Part shown: in pieces, positions 52,101 through 61,288 of the stretch
Layout: each line of letters begins with the position of its first letter
Position numbering within the stretch: position 1 is the first letter of the stretch
Assembly (NCBI GenBank): GCA_044464765.1
Contig: JBIQKZ010000010.1
Coordinates: 62,001 to 126,000, forward strand
Direction of reading: 5' to 3'
Origin: JBIQKZ01 sp044464765
Lineage (GTDB): Bacteria; Pseudomonadota; Gammaproteobacteria; Burkholderiales; Burkholderiaceae_B
DNA: 64,000 nucleotides
Made by a program: the position numbers and the translations under genes
The notes under the pieces: generated by a model
The model's input: the letters and a program-made list of their open reading frames with translations, nothing else
Database searches by the model: none
Told to the model about the DNA's origin: nothing

Positions 52101-52930
52101 GCGCTGCAGGTGCGACCAGCAACGTCGGTGTCTATGCTGTGAATGGCTCGGGATTGTCCGCCAACAACGGCAACTATGTCTTCACTCAAGCACCCGGCAA
52201 TGCCACAGCGCTGACGATCAGCCCGGCGCCCCTTACCGTTACTGCCAACTATATCAGTACAACTTACGATGGCATGGCTTACAACGGAGGCAACGGCGTG
52301 AGCTATAGCGGCTTCCGCAACGGTGAAGGGGTCGACGTGTTGGGCGGCGCCCTGACCTATGGCGGTGCGTCGCAGGGTGCGAAAAACGTGGGTCGCTACG
52401 CCATTACCCCCAACGGTCTGACCAGTGGCAATTACACCTTTAGCTATGTCAACGGCGCATTAACGATCAATCCCGCGACACTGATGTTCTCTGCGAACGC
52501 GGCCAGCCGGCCCTACGGCGTGGCCAATTCGGACTTCAATGGCAGCGTGACGGGCTTTGTCGGAACCGATACGCTCGCCAATGCCACCACTGGCACGCTC
52601 TTCTGGACGAGTCCGGCGAACGCGAATAGCCTGGCCGGCTCGTACGCCATCGATGGTAGCGGCCTGACGGCCATGAATTATGTGTTTGCCCAGGCGCTGA
52701 GCAACGCAACGGCCTTGACGGTTCAGGCGAATCCTTTGGCCACCGTGACGATGGCGATCGCAGGATTAACGCAGAGTCTTGGTCAACAAAGCTCGGAACA
52801 AGGCGATTTGGGCTCGTCAGATTCAGGGCAGTTCGCCACAGGCTACACGCAGTTCGCGTTGCCAGGCCAACAAGGCTACGTCGAGCCCAAGCTGTTGACG
52901 ATCGTAGGCTCCGGTGTGCGGCTGCCGTGA
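49151..52930 (+). CDS. TpsA-type filamentous haemagglutinin-like exoprotein with GLUG and MBG repeats
   Basis: This 1259-residue exoprotein is exported by the neighbouring TpsB. An extended signal peptide ends near residue 42 (TLYAAPMGG). The TPS domain follows (about 43-190) with LNWHSFNVGAHESVNFVQP, NPNGIVFGAGAQVNVGG. Residues about 580-790 are GLUG-type repeats (GGLVG...SYATGxVxG, at least eight copies). Residues about 850-1190 are MBG-type repeats (TANAANRLYG..., TATYDG-like STTYDGMAY, repeated NPATL). No toxin or Arg-Gly-Asp motif was noticed at the end. It is likely an adhesin or biofilm factor; the ligand is unknown. Confidence 0.92.
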   Translation: MQVKGSFYPGQSRWGVTGLTYDLLGKLFFAGALCWTPTLYAAPMGGQITAGSGSVSQTAGLTTVSQASQNLSLNWHSFNVGAHESVNFVQPNAAAIAVNRIADTSASQILGNLNANGQIFLINPNGIVFGAGAQVNVGGLVASTLNISDSALASATRHFSGSGAGAVINHGTITSAPGGYVALLGRQVSNQGTISAPGGTAALGAGSAVSLSFDASRLLSMRVDQSTFTTLAENKQLIVADGGQVLMSAGAKNSLLASVVNNTGVVQAQTVANRNGQIVLLAGMAAGTTDVDGTLDASAPNGGDGGFIETSAAHVRVNDAALITTQAVAGGKTGTWLIDPQDYTIAASGGDITGSVLSRNLGSNSVTILSSNGGAEGSGNINVNDAVSWSANTLTLTAANNINVNAVMTAGGSAGLVLNTATANGADAAVAGGAVNVMPGVGRVDFPGRSGTGFLTINGNGYTVLNSVGAQGDATSGAATLQGMAATANLDGYYALGADIDASATSGWNTSGGVSAGFTPIGDSATSFSGSFNGLGHTINGVAINRPGLDRVGLFGSTVDPEIRNVGLVSANVTGKDLVGGLAGYKYGGSVSNSYVTGQVVGGLYTGGLVGANMGSISHSYSAAMVNGNFGTGGLAGYNAGSINNSYATGQVTGSDWYTGGLLGGNAGNGSVNNSYATGEVIGRNSAAGGLVGGSVDNSSISNSYATGNVSSDANDAGGLVGGSYANISNSYATGQVSGNAVNVGGLVGIQYTGSISQSYATGAVTGPNAGGTVGGLVGRQDGGTVSDSYWNKETTGQDHSTGSADAFGLTSAEMLNAGSFAGWDVATAGGSSSVWRIYEGHTAPLLRAFMADLAVTADVATTYNGTAFAGTNAYTFGTLTPNFWHPSTNVDTSLLVGNVNTDAPAINAGVYTLNGAPYSSQMGYDIAFTAGKLTINPATLLFTANAANRLYGAANPAFTGSVTGFVGTDTLANATTGTTAFSSAAGATSNVGVYAVNGSGLSANNGNYVFTQAPGNATALTISPAPLTVTANYISTTYDGMAYNGGNGVSYSGFRNGEGVDVLGGALTYGGASQGAKNVGRYAITPNGLTSGNYTFSYVNGALTINPATLMFSANAASRPYGVANSDFNGSVTGFVGTDTLANATTGTLFWTSPANANSLAGSYAIDGSGLTAMNYVFAQALSNATALTVQANPLATVTMAIAGLTQSLGQQSSEQGDLGSSDSGQFATGYTQFALPGQQGYVEPKLLTIVGSGVRLP

Positions 52931-52994
52931 TCGGAGAGCCTGTCCGACCCGTTGCGATGATTTCTGCCTCTTTTCTTAACACCTTTCGTTTACT

Positions 52995-54707
52995 TTGGAA
53001 CGCTCCGTGATTGAGTCTGTTCGTATTCGCTTTTCTCCACTCCCCCGTAGCTTGGCGCTTATGGGTTTAGTGTTCGCAGTCTCGCCGCAGCCATCTCTGG
53101 CGCAAGTCTATCCGGGCAGCGGCGCGCTCCTGCAAGAGGTGCAGCCAGCTGCGCCCGAGTCTGCTCCCAACGCGCAACCTGGCTTGACGATACAACCACA
53201 AATTGCGCCGAGCGTGAACGACACCACGCCGCTGCCTGTCACCAAGATTACGGTGAGCGGCAACACAAGCTTTGATACCGACACATTACATGGGCTAGTG
53301 GCCAATGGAGAAGGGCGCACGCTGACGCTTGCGCAACTGAACGCCCTGGCCCAGACGATTACCGACTACTACCACGCCCATGGCTATCCACTGGCTCGCG
53401 CCTACCTGCCCCCCCAGGCCATCGAGCACGGCACGGTGCGAATCGCGGTGCTCGAAGCCCGTTACGGCGACGTGAAGATAATGAATGACAGTCGCGTCGC
53501 GGACGGACCGCTCGCTGCCGTGTTGGCCCCCTTGCGTCCGGGGGATCTTATCACTCAGGATGTGTTGGATTCGCGTCTGCTGCTGTTGGGCGACTTGCCT
53601 GGCGTGATTCCGCGCGCGACCTTGAGTCCGGGCGCAACGGTGGGTACGGCCGATCTGGCGGTACAGGCTGATGCGGGGGCCCTTGTCTCGGGAAGCGTCA
53701 CCGCCGACGATCTGGGCAATCGCTACACGGGGCGTGCGCGTCTGGGCGCGAATCTGAATATCAATAGTCCCTTGCGCCTGGGCGATCTGTTGAGCGTGAA
53801 TGTCCTGTCTTCAGGACGGGGCCTGAACTATGGACGACTGGCTTACCAACTGCCGATTACCGGTTCGGGCACGAGGATCGGGGCGGCATACTCGGCCTTG
53901 ACTTACCGGCTGTCGGGCGATTTGGACGACTTGGAGGCCCACGGCACGGCGAGCGCGGCGAGCGTCTGGTTATCGCACCCCTTTGTCCGCAGCCAAAATG
54001 TGAATATCACGGGAAGCCTGCAGTTCAATCACAAGAGGTTTGATGATCGGATCGATGTGGCGGGTCTCGTGAACAAACGCCATACCGACAGCGCCACGTT
54101 CAGCCTGGACGCGACGCGCCGTGATGGGTTTGGGGGAGGCGGCATCACATTGGCGAGGGTCAGTGTCACCCCAGGTCGTCTAAGTTTTACGAATGCTCAG
54201 GCGGAGGCGAACGATGCAGCCACAGTCAAGACGGCGGGTTCGTACGCGCGCTGGAACGCGACTCTCGCGCGACTTCAAACCCTCACTACTACTACGCGCT
54301 TGTATGCGAGTCTCAGCGGCCAGTACAGTCCAGATAATCTGGATCCATCCGAGCAATTTTTGCTAGGTGGTGCAAATAGCGTACGCGGCTACGAGATTGC
54401 AACGCTGGGCGGCGCTTCGGGTTACTTGGCGACGATCGAATTGCGCCATGATTTGCGCCTGCCATTGCCGGGACAGTGGCAGGGCACGCTCTTTGCCGAC
54501 ACTGGCGCAGTGCGTCGCAACGCGCATCCGGTCGGGACTGATCCGAATGTGGCGCATATTAGCGATGTGGGGTTGGCGTTGGACTGGAGTGGGCCGGATC
54601 AGTGGGTGGGGCGGGTGCAGGTGGCGATCCCTGTGGGAGCCACACCCGTTATTGCCGGTGAGCGCCCCTCGGCGCGAGCTTGGCTCCAGTTGACCAAGGG
54701 GTTCTAG
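52995..54707 (+). CDS. TpsB two-partner secretion transporter (FhaC/ShlB type)
   Basis: This outer-membrane pore exports the TpsA protein. After a signal peptide (LALMGLVFAVSPQPSLAQ) the 570-residue protein has a POTRA domain pair: first near 80-165 (VTKITVSGNTSFDTDTLHGLV, HGYPLARAYLPPQ), then 165-240. A 16-strand-type barrel follows with LGGANSVRGYE, the VRGY signature of lid loop L6, and a C-terminal phenylalanine. The listed start is TTG; GTG four codons later is an alternative. It lies 64 bases after tpsA in the same direction. Confidence 0.93.
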   Translation: MERSVIESVRIRFSPLPRSLALMGLVFAVSPQPSLAQVYPGSGALLQEVQPAAPESAPNAQPGLTIQPQIAPSVNDTTPLPVTKITVSGNTSFDTDTLHGLVANGEGRTLTLAQLNALAQTITDYYHAHGYPLARAYLPPQAIEHGTVRIAVLEARYGDVKIMNDSRVADGPLAAVLAPLRPGDLITQDVLDSRLLLLGDLPGVIPRATLSPGATVGTADLAVQADAGALVSGSVTADDLGNRYTGRARLGANLNINSPLRLGDLLSVNVLSSGRGLNYGRLAYQLPITGSGTRIGAAYSALTYRLSGDLDDLEAHGTASAASVWLSHPFVRSQNVNITGSLQFNHKRFDDRIDVAGLVNKRHTDSATFSLDATRRDGFGGGGITLARVSVTPGRLSFTNAQAEANDAATVKTAGSYARWNATLARLQTLTTTTRLYASLSGQYSPDNLDPSEQFLLGGANSVRGYEIATLGGASGYLATIELRHDLRLPLPGQWQGTLFADTGAVRRNAHPVGTDPNVAHISDVGLALDWSGPDQWVGRVQVAIPVGATPVIAGERPSARAWLQLTKGF

Positions 54708-54827
54708 GGCGGGCTCTGTGCGTTGCGTAAAAATAAAGGGGCTCCGGCAGGATGCTGGCGTTGGACTGCCGAACCCGCTAGTATTCGTGAGGTCATCACT
54801 GCTTGCTTAACCGACGGAGATCAAGGC

Positions 54828-55625
54828 ATGAAGAAAGTGTCTAGTCTTTTATTTGCTCTTTTCTGCTCACTCGGAGCCAGCCCCGGTCTGGCGGCCGAAG
54901 CGTCTGCCGAGCAGGGCGCATACATTGGACTGTTCGGGGGGCTGGGTTCGGCTTCCTCAACCAGCTTGCGACAAGAAGGTGGGTTTTACCTTCCCGGGCC
55001 TTTTAATCGCCGCATCGGTGTCGATGCAAAGGGCGATACGGGCAGTAAACATGTGGCATTGGGCGGCATCCAAGCCGGTTACGAATGGAGCCGTGTAAAC
55101 CTCGGGCAGTCCAAATGGGCGTTCAAGCCCGCTGTTGAGCTCGAAGGCATCTACATTGGAAAGCATTCGCCGGTTGGCGATATGCCCATCCAGCCGCGCA
55201 TTTTAGGAACCCAGTACGTGACTGTGCCCATGACGGCCGGCGTGCTTCTTGCCAACGCGGTCTTCACGGTTCAAACGCCGTATTCCAACAAAATCTTTCC
55301 CTATCTGGGCGTGGGGGCAGGCGTGGCGCGTGTGTCTATAAAAGGCGCCGACTCTGCGAATCCCAACGAGCCCGGCATCAACCACTTCGACTCGAATCCT
55401 GATGCGTCCGACTCCGCCTTCGCCATGCAGTTCAAGGCGGGCCTGAAAGGAGAAGTAGCCAGGAATCTGTTCTTGTTCGCCGAGTATCGATACCTTTCCA
55501 TCGACTCCACCCGCTACACATTCGGTGAAACGCTTCCCCCTCATCTGCCGACCGACGACTGGAAGCTGAGCATGGGGCGCCAGGCCTACAACTTGTTCGT
55601 GGCGGGTCTGCAATATAAATTCTGA
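54828..55625 (+). CDS. Outer-membrane beta-barrel protein
   Basis: The ATG follows GGAG by eight bases and starts a signal peptide (KKVSSLLFALFCSLGASPGLAAE). The mature part shows alternating strand patterns, for example GAYIGLFGGLGSA, GGIQAGYEW, FPYLGVGAGVARVSI and LFLFAEYRYL, and ends in LQYKF, the usual outer-membrane C-terminal signature. This suggests an eight- to ten-stranded barrel of the OmpA/Opa-like porin superfamily. No specific function is recognisable. Confidence 0.78.
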   Translation: MKKVSSLLFALFCSLGASPGLAAEASAEQGAYIGLFGGLGSASSTSLRQEGGFYLPGPFNRRIGVDAKGDTGSKHVALGGIQAGYEWSRVNLGQSKWAFKPAVELEGIYIGKHSPVGDMPIQPRILGTQYVTVPMTAGVLLANAVFTVQTPYSNKIFPYLGVGAGVARVSIKGADSANPNEPGINHFDSNPDASDSAFAMQFKAGLKGEVARNLFLFAEYRYLSIDSTRYTFGETLPPHLPTDDWKLSMGRQAYNLFVAGLQYKF

Positions 55626-55629
55626 CCCC

Positions 55630-56961
55630 TTAACTGCGGCCCCATTTCCAGGCAATCACCGCGACCGGCACGCCAAGCGCCGCCCACGACAAGACATCGT
55701 GCCAGCCGTCGCCCACCAGTGCGGCGATCAGCCCCACCAGGGTAATCAGCGCGATAAGCGTTGGCGTTTGCCACATTTGACGCAGATTGACGGCGGTTTC
55801 GTAGCGCTCGCCGTTTACGGACGATCGTTTTGTGCGTTGGCCTGCACCGCTACCATTGGGTTGGGCCGACCCGTTGCGGCCTCGGGCCAGCCACAGGTAT
55901 AGGCCGCTGCCCAGCACGATAATGGTGATGATGTCCAGTACGGCCCAGAGCGCCTTCATGGGCAGGCCGCCGTAGTCGCCAAAATGCAGCGGCTCTGAAA
56001 TCAGCAGGGCAGTCATGTACCAGGGCAAAGGCCGGTTGTCGGTGATCTGCAGGGTTTTTGCATCGACCAGGACAGGCTTGAGCAAGCGCGAGGTTAAAGG
56101 TTCGGTGCCCCGCATGAAAACGGCATAGTGATGCGGGCTGGCCATGAACGTTCCTGGATACGCTACGAATCCCAGTTGCATATTGGGTTCCAGGCCCTGG
56201 GCGGCTTGCACGGCCTGTCCCAGCGACCCGGGTTGCGTCACGGGCGGCTGGCCCGCATAGGGGGCGGTCATCTCAGCCATTTGATCGGCCCGCCAGGTGC
56301 TGATAATCAGTTCGGCCCAGGTATTGATCATGCCCGTACCGCCAACGGCAAAGACCCAAACCAGTGTCACAATGCCCAGCAGATTGTGCAGATCCAGCCA
56401 TTTCAGGCGGGTGGTGCGCTGACGACGCACTTCGCCAAACCGCAATCGTCGCATGAAGGGTGCATACAGCACCACGCCCGAAACAAGTGCCACCAGCAGA
56501 AGCAGCGCCATCAGGCCCAGGAAAAGCTTGCCGGGCAAGCCGGCGAACAGGTCCGTATGCAACTGCAGCATGAAGGCCATGAACGGGCTGCGCTTGGCCT
56601 CGGCGTCGAGCACCTTGGCCGTGTAGTAATCGACGGTGACGGTGACAGGCGTGCCTTCGCCCGTAATGGTGTCGGCCATGTTCACGTACCAGAAGCCGTC
56701 GTCGGTAATGTCGCCGACATACATCACTTCTTTGCCAGGCGCTTGCGCTTTGGCCGACGCGATGACCGCATCCATATCAGCCATGGGCAGACCGGCGGCG
56801 GCCGTCGTGTAATGGTTGCCGTCTTCCAGCATATGCTCGATCTCGTGCTCGAAGATAAGCGGCAGGCCGGTAATACACAACATCAGCATGAAAACCGTAC
56901 ACACCAGGCTGGTCCATTTGTGCACGAAAGACCAACCGCGCAGGGTACTGGAGGAAAGCAT
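55630..56961 (-). CDS. PepSY-associated membrane protein (iron-regulated type)
   Basis: The 443-residue protein shows the PepSY-TM layout. The first helix is SLVCTVFMLMLCITGLPLIF after WSFVHKWTS, a periplasmic PepSY region lies around residues 50-150, further helices at about 170-200 and 215-240, and a C-terminal pair. Such proteins beside TonB receptors are thought to reduce ferric siderophores in the periplasm or inner membrane (FpvG/FpvJ-like role). It is divergent from the receptor across a region with Fur-box-like sequences. Confidence 0.83.
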   Translation of the reverse strand: MLSSSTLRGWSFVHKWTSLVCTVFMLMLCITGLPLIFEHEIEHMLEDGNHYTTAAAGLPMADMDAVIASAKAQAPGKEVMYVGDITDDGFWYVNMADTITGEGTPVTVTVDYYTAKVLDAEAKRSPFMAFMLQLHTDLFAGLPGKLFLGLMALLLLVALVSGVVLYAPFMRRLRFGEVRRQRTTRLKWLDLHNLLGIVTLVWVFAVGGTGMINTWAELIISTWRADQMAEMTAPYAGQPPVTQPGSLGQAVQAAQGLEPNMQLGFVAYPGTFMASPHHYAVFMRGTEPLTSRLLKPVLVDAKTLQITDNRPLPWYMTALLISEPLHFGDYGGLPMKALWAVLDIITIIVLGSGLYLWLARGRNGSAQPNGSGAGQRTKRSSVNGERYETAVNLRQMWQTPTLIALITLVGLIAALVGDGWHDVLSWAALGVPVAVIAWKWGRS

Positions 56962-57100
56962 GATCAGATCCTGTTGGCCAATGTGCGCTGTTCTGGGCTT
57001 TTAGTAGGGCGAACGAACAAGGCGGCAAAGCAAGCGATTGGGCGGCAATCCATGGAACTCCTGATGTAAAAGTTAGTAACTGCTTAGTTGGTCTTGGATT

Positions 57101-57199
57101 AGTAATGATACCAATAACTATTCCTATCCTTATTGAGATAAATTATACATAGCGCCAGGATGGTTGAAAAATATTATATAAATAATGATTCTGATAATT
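57101..57199. promoter_or_regulatory. Fur-box-like sequences between PepSY gene and TonB receptor
   Basis: The 352-base gap has no gene and is very A/T-rich. AATAATGATTCTGATAATT (57181-57199) matches the 19-base Fur consensus at 13 positions by my count, and AGTAATGATACCAATAACT (57101-57119) at 11. One site faces each divergent gene. Iron repression of both directions is the natural inference. Confidence 0.55.
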
Positions 57200-57313
57200 G
57201 TTTCTATTTAAAAATGTAGATATACTTTTTCGTTATTCAGTTGACTGACCCTGCAATGGGGTGTGAAGGCTGTGTCTTTTTATCCTTAAAACTTCCCTTT
57301 CAAGAGCCCATTT

Positions 57314-59476
57314 ATGCCCAATCGCCCTTTGCGTCATCCTCCTTTTCTAATGCACCGCTTGACCATTGCCAGTCTCTTGGCGTTCTCAGGCGGCGCCATC
57401 GCGCAAACGGCGGCACCCACTACGTTGTTGCCCGCCGTGACGGTTAAAGGCGATCAGAGCCTGGGCGAATTGCCGCCCCCCTATGCGGGCGGCAAGGTGG
57501 CGCAGGGTGGAAGCCTCGGTTTGCTTGGAACCCAAAATGTTCTGGATACGCCGTTCAGCACCGTCAACTACACGTCGGCCATGATCGAAGACATACAGGC
57601 ACAGACATTGGCCGATCTCATAACCACCGACGCCTCGGTGCGCACCACAACCTCCACGGGCGGGTTCGGAGAAGATTTCCAGATCCGGGGCTTTAACGTC
57701 AGTTCGGGCGACGTGGGGTTGAATGGGTTGTATGGCCTGTTGAATGCCAATCGCATCCCTTTGGAAATGGTGGAGCGTGTCGAGTTGCTGAAGGGCCCAG
57801 GTACGCTCATGCGAGGGATTCCGCCTAATGGCGGAATTGGCGGAAGCGTCAATGTAGTGACCAAGCGGGCTGGCGATACGCCGCTTACACGCGTTACCAC
57901 GACGTACACCAGCCAGGCGAACGTAGGCGCCCATGTCGATATCGGACGGCGCTTTGGGAAAGATGGCGCATGGGGCGCGCGGTTCAATGGTGTATTGCGC
58001 GGCGGAGAAGCGTCTATCCGTGACGGGAAGCAGAATCTTGGCCTGGGCGCGCTTGCGCTGGACTATCGCGGAGAGCGTCTGCGCTGGACGCTGGATGCCA
58101 TTTACCAGGACGAGAAAATTGATGACTTTCGTTCGCAGATCAGCTTCCAGCCAGGGGAAATACCGGCGGCTCCCGATGGGCGTATTGCGTTCTATCCGGG
58201 CACCGAGCTTACGCAGCGCGACTCGACGATTGCCTCGCGCCTTGAGTATGACCTGACTGATTTCCTGACGGCCCATGTCGCCGTGGGTTATCGGGACAAC
58301 ACCATCAAGCAGGTGTTCCCACTTTCTGTGAATCCCGTCACTGGCCGACGCGAAGGCGTGGATTCGCAAGGAAATTTTGGCGTCATGAACTCGTATTATG
58401 ATTCCTATTCGAAAACCACCAGCGGCGATATCGGGTTGCAGGCGCGCTTCAACACAGGCGGCGTAGGCCACACTCTTAGTTTGGTGGCCACTCGCTTGAG
58501 CCAGGAAGCGGGCAATGGCTACTCGCCGGGTACGGCGATTGCAACATCCAATATTTACAATCCCTCGCCGCTGCCACCTAATGCGGCGGTGCGTGTAGGG
58601 ATGGAAAAGGCGTCTGAAACTACGTTGGACAGCATTGCGATTGCCGATACCTTGTCCTTTGCGGACGACCGGGTCTTGCTTACGCTAGGAGCGCGTAAGC
58701 AAACGGTGGATGTCGACAGCTTCAGCACGGCCACCGGCGACAAGATCGGAGGCTACAAAGCCGATGCGATTTCTCCCGCCGTGGGGCTGGTGGTCAAGCC
58801 GCTGAGCAATGTGGCCGTGTATGGAAACTTCACCGAAGGCCTGACACGCGGTACCGTCGTTGGCGCTACGTATGCAAATCGGGGCGACGTGTTGGCTCCG
58901 TACAAATCCAAGCAGTATGAAGCAGGGGTCAAGGTGGACTGGGGCAGTGTGACGACCACTGCGGCCGTCTACCAGTTGGCGCGGCCAGCAGGTCAGGCGG
59001 ATGCCAATAATGTCTACGGCTACAACGGTGAACAGCGTAATCGCGGGCTGGAATTGTCGGCTTATGGAGAGTTGCAGCCTGGCTTGCGCTTGATGGCTAG
59101 CGCCGCGTTTGTCCAGGCCAAGCTGACCAAGACCGCGGGCGGCGTGAATGAAGGCAATACTGCAGCGGGTGTGCCCAAGAACATAGTCAACGTTGGACTG
59201 GATTGGGATACGCCTTGGGTGGACGGCCTGAGCCTGAACGGACGGGTCTCCTACGTTTCGTCCTCGTATGTCGATGATGCCAACGAATACAGCTTGCCGG
59301 CCGTCACCACGCTTGGCGTGGGTGCGCGCTATAGCACGACCGTGGCCGGGAAATCGGTGGTGTTTCGTGCCAACGTCGACAACCTGACTGACAAAAAATA
59401 TTGGCTTGCAAGCGGCAGCTTTGCGACCAATGCGGCAGGGCGCACCTTCATGTTGTCTGCTTCTGTCGATTTCTAA
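57314..59476 (+). CDS. TonB-dependent siderophore receptor
   Basis: A signal peptide ending at GGAIAQ precedes a plug domain (about residues 75-185: FSTVNYTSAMIEDIQAQTLADLI, DFQIRGFNV, RVELLKGPGTLMRGIPPNGGIGGSVNVVTKR). A 22-strand barrel follows with FLTAHVAVGYRDN, YGNFTEGLT, YKSKQYEAGVKVD and the C-terminal LSASVDF. It belongs to the ferric-siderophore (FhuE/FpvA) type, and length 720 is normal. A TonB box is not clear; LPAVTVKG near residue 43 is the likely region. The specific siderophore is unknown. Confidence 0.93.
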   Translation: MPNRPLRHPPFLMHRLTIASLLAFSGGAIAQTAAPTTLLPAVTVKGDQSLGELPPPYAGGKVAQGGSLGLLGTQNVLDTPFSTVNYTSAMIEDIQAQTLADLITTDASVRTTTSTGGFGEDFQIRGFNVSSGDVGLNGLYGLLNANRIPLEMVERVELLKGPGTLMRGIPPNGGIGGSVNVVTKRAGDTPLTRVTTTYTSQANVGAHVDIGRRFGKDGAWGARFNGVLRGGEASIRDGKQNLGLGALALDYRGERLRWTLDAIYQDEKIDDFRSQISFQPGEIPAAPDGRIAFYPGTELTQRDSTIASRLEYDLTDFLTAHVAVGYRDNTIKQVFPLSVNPVTGRREGVDSQGNFGVMNSYYDSYSKTTSGDIGLQARFNTGGVGHTLSLVATRLSQEAGNGYSPGTAIATSNIYNPSPLPPNAAVRVGMEKASETTLDSIAIADTLSFADDRVLLTLGARKQTVDVDSFSTATGDKIGGYKADAISPAVGLVVKPLSNVAVYGNFTEGLTRGTVVGATYANRGDVLAPYKSKQYEAGVKVDWGSVTTTAAVYQLARPAGQADANNVYGYNGEQRNRGLELSAYGELQPGLRLMASAAFVQAKLTKTAGGVNEGNTAAGVPKNIVNVGLDWDTPWVDGLSLNGRVSYVSSSYVDDANEYSLPAVTTLGVGARYSTTVAGKSVVFRANVDNLTDKKYWLASGSFATNAAGRTFMLSASVDF

Positions 59477-59485
59477 AAAGGGCAG

Positions 59486-61288
59486 GTGGGGCGTCAGTTG
59501 AAGTTGTCTTTGCGTAAGGTGCGCCAAGCCGCGCCTCTAGTTTCGCGCATCCTGGCCGCACTGTTCGGCGGCTATGCGTTGGCGGCCTTGGCCAGCGTTG
59601 TCGCGCTGGTCTTGCCCATCAGTAAACTCCAGGCCGTGCTTACGGGAATGCTGGCCAGCTTTGTGGTTTACGCGGTCGTGGTCATTTGGGTGTTCGCGGC
59701 GCGCAGCAACGCTTCTGGCTTGCGTCAGAGCATGTCCAGCTTGCATACCTGGGTGGGATTGATGCTTGGTTGGGTGCTCTACGCCATGTTCCTGACGGGC
59801 ACGGTCTCGTATTTCAAAGATGAGCTTTCGCAATGGATGCGGCCAGAGCTTGCGCATCAGGTACACGTGGTTGATCCGGCGCTGACGGTTCAACGAGTCG
59901 CTGACGAGATCAAATCCATCGCTCCTGAAAGCACGCAATGGAGCGTGCGTTTGCCCGGCGAACGCAGCAATAGCGTGTATGCGTTCTGGCGTACCCCTGA
60001 TGGCGCTCGCCGGGGCTTTGCAGAAGGACAGTTCGATCCGGAAAGCGGGAAACGCATTAGCGCGCGGGAAACCATGGGGGGCGATTTCTTCTACCGTTTC
60101 CATTTCCAGTTTCACTATATCCCTGTGGTATGGGGGCGATGGTTGGCGGGCCTGGCCGCCATGTTCATGCTTGTCGCCATTCTTAGCGGCATCATTACCC
60201 ATAAGAAAATCTTCGTCGACTTCTTTACCTTTCGACCACGTAAAGGGCAGCGCTCCTGGCTGGACGCTCACAATGCGTTGTCGGTTTTCGGCCTGCCATT
60301 CCACCTTATGATCACGTACACCGGCCTCGTGACACTGATGGCGTTGTATATGCCCTGGGGGCAGCAGCTTGCAATCAAGACTCCCGCAGAGCGGCAGCAG
60401 CTTAGCGCTGAACTCAGCTCCTTCCTGCGGTCCGGGAAAGCCAGCGGGCAGCCCCAGGCTTTAGCGTCTGTCGAAGACATGGTGCAGCAGGCTCAGGCAC
60501 GATGGGGGCAGGGAAATATTGGTAATGTTTCTGTAGTGAATCCGGGCGATGCAGCTTCGCGGGTAAGCATTTCGCGTGGCGAATCGGGGCGCGTTTCCAT
60601 GAGTCCGCAATACATGTTGTTTGAGGGCAGCACGGGCAAATTACTTGAAACCCACGAGCAGGTGGGCGCGGCGGCCGAGACGCGAGGCGTGCTTTATGCC
60701 CTGCATTTAGGGCGATTCAGCGATACGGTGTTGCGTTGGCTTTACTTTCTGGTAAGCCTGGCCGGCACCGCCATGGTGGGTACCGGTTTAGTGTTGTGGA
60801 CGGTCAAGCGGCGGCAGAAATTGTCGGATTCGCAGAAGCCTTCCTTGGGGCTGCGCCTGGTGGAGCGGCTGAACATTGCGGGTATTGCGGGCCTGTCGGT
60901 GGCTATGACTTCTTTCTTATGGGCTAACCGGATTCTGCCGTACGATTGGCCCGCACGAGCCGCTGGTGAAATCCAGGTGTTTTTCATCGTGTGGGCGTTG
61001 TCGCTCGTACACGCCGTGTTGCGCCCGGCCAAAACGGCATGGCTTGAACAACTATGGGCGGCAGCGGCTTTATTGGCGCTGTTGCCCATCGTGAATGCTT
61101 TGACGACGTCGCGCTCCTTGTGGCAGAGCGTGATCGCGGGCGATTGGGTTTATGCCGGGGTGGATCTGACGTGCTGGGCCTTGGCCGCGCTGCATGGGTT
61201 GCTGGCCTGGCGTCTGGCCCGAAAGCTGCAGGTTCGGCCCAGGCACGCGAACACAGCACCGGCCGCCTCAGCGGTGGATGCCGCATGA
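59486..61288 (+). CDS. DUF3649-PepSY fusion membrane protein of iron uptake
   Basis: The first 70-75 residues (RILAALFGGYALAALASVVAL, then MLASFVVYAVVVIWVFAARS) look like DUF3649, a small membrane protein usually encoded by its own gene. The rest is a PepSY-TM protein: SLHTWVGLMLGWVLYAMFLTG, a PepSY region near 125-215, HFQFHYIP, HNALSVFGLPFHLMITYTGL and about six further helices. The pair probably acts on the imported ferric siderophore. The start is GTG, with a TTG four codons on as alternative. It lies 9 bases after the receptor. Confidence 0.82.
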   Translation: MGRQLKLSLRKVRQAAPLVSRILAALFGGYALAALASVVALVLPISKLQAVLTGMLASFVVYAVVVIWVFAARSNASGLRQSMSSLHTWVGLMLGWVLYAMFLTGTVSYFKDELSQWMRPELAHQVHVVDPALTVQRVADEIKSIAPESTQWSVRLPGERSNSVYAFWRTPDGARRGFAEGQFDPESGKRISARETMGGDFFYRFHFQFHYIPVVWGRWLAGLAAMFMLVAILSGIITHKKIFVDFFTFRPRKGQRSWLDAHNALSVFGLPFHLMITYTGLVTLMALYMPWGQQLAIKTPAERQQLSAELSSFLRSGKASGQPQALASVEDMVQQAQARWGQGNIGNVSVVNPGDAASRVSISRGESGRVSMSPQYMLFEGSTGKLLETHEQVGAAAETRGVLYALHLGRFSDTVLRWLYFLVSLAGTAMVGTGLVLWTVKRRQKLSDSQKPSLGLRLVERLNIAGIAGLSVAMTSFLWANRILPYDWPARAAGEIQVFFIVWALSLVHAVLRPAKTAWLEQLWAAAALLALLPIVNALTTSRSLWQSVIAGDWVYAGVDLTCWALAALHGLLAWRLARKLQVRPRHANTAPAASAVDAA

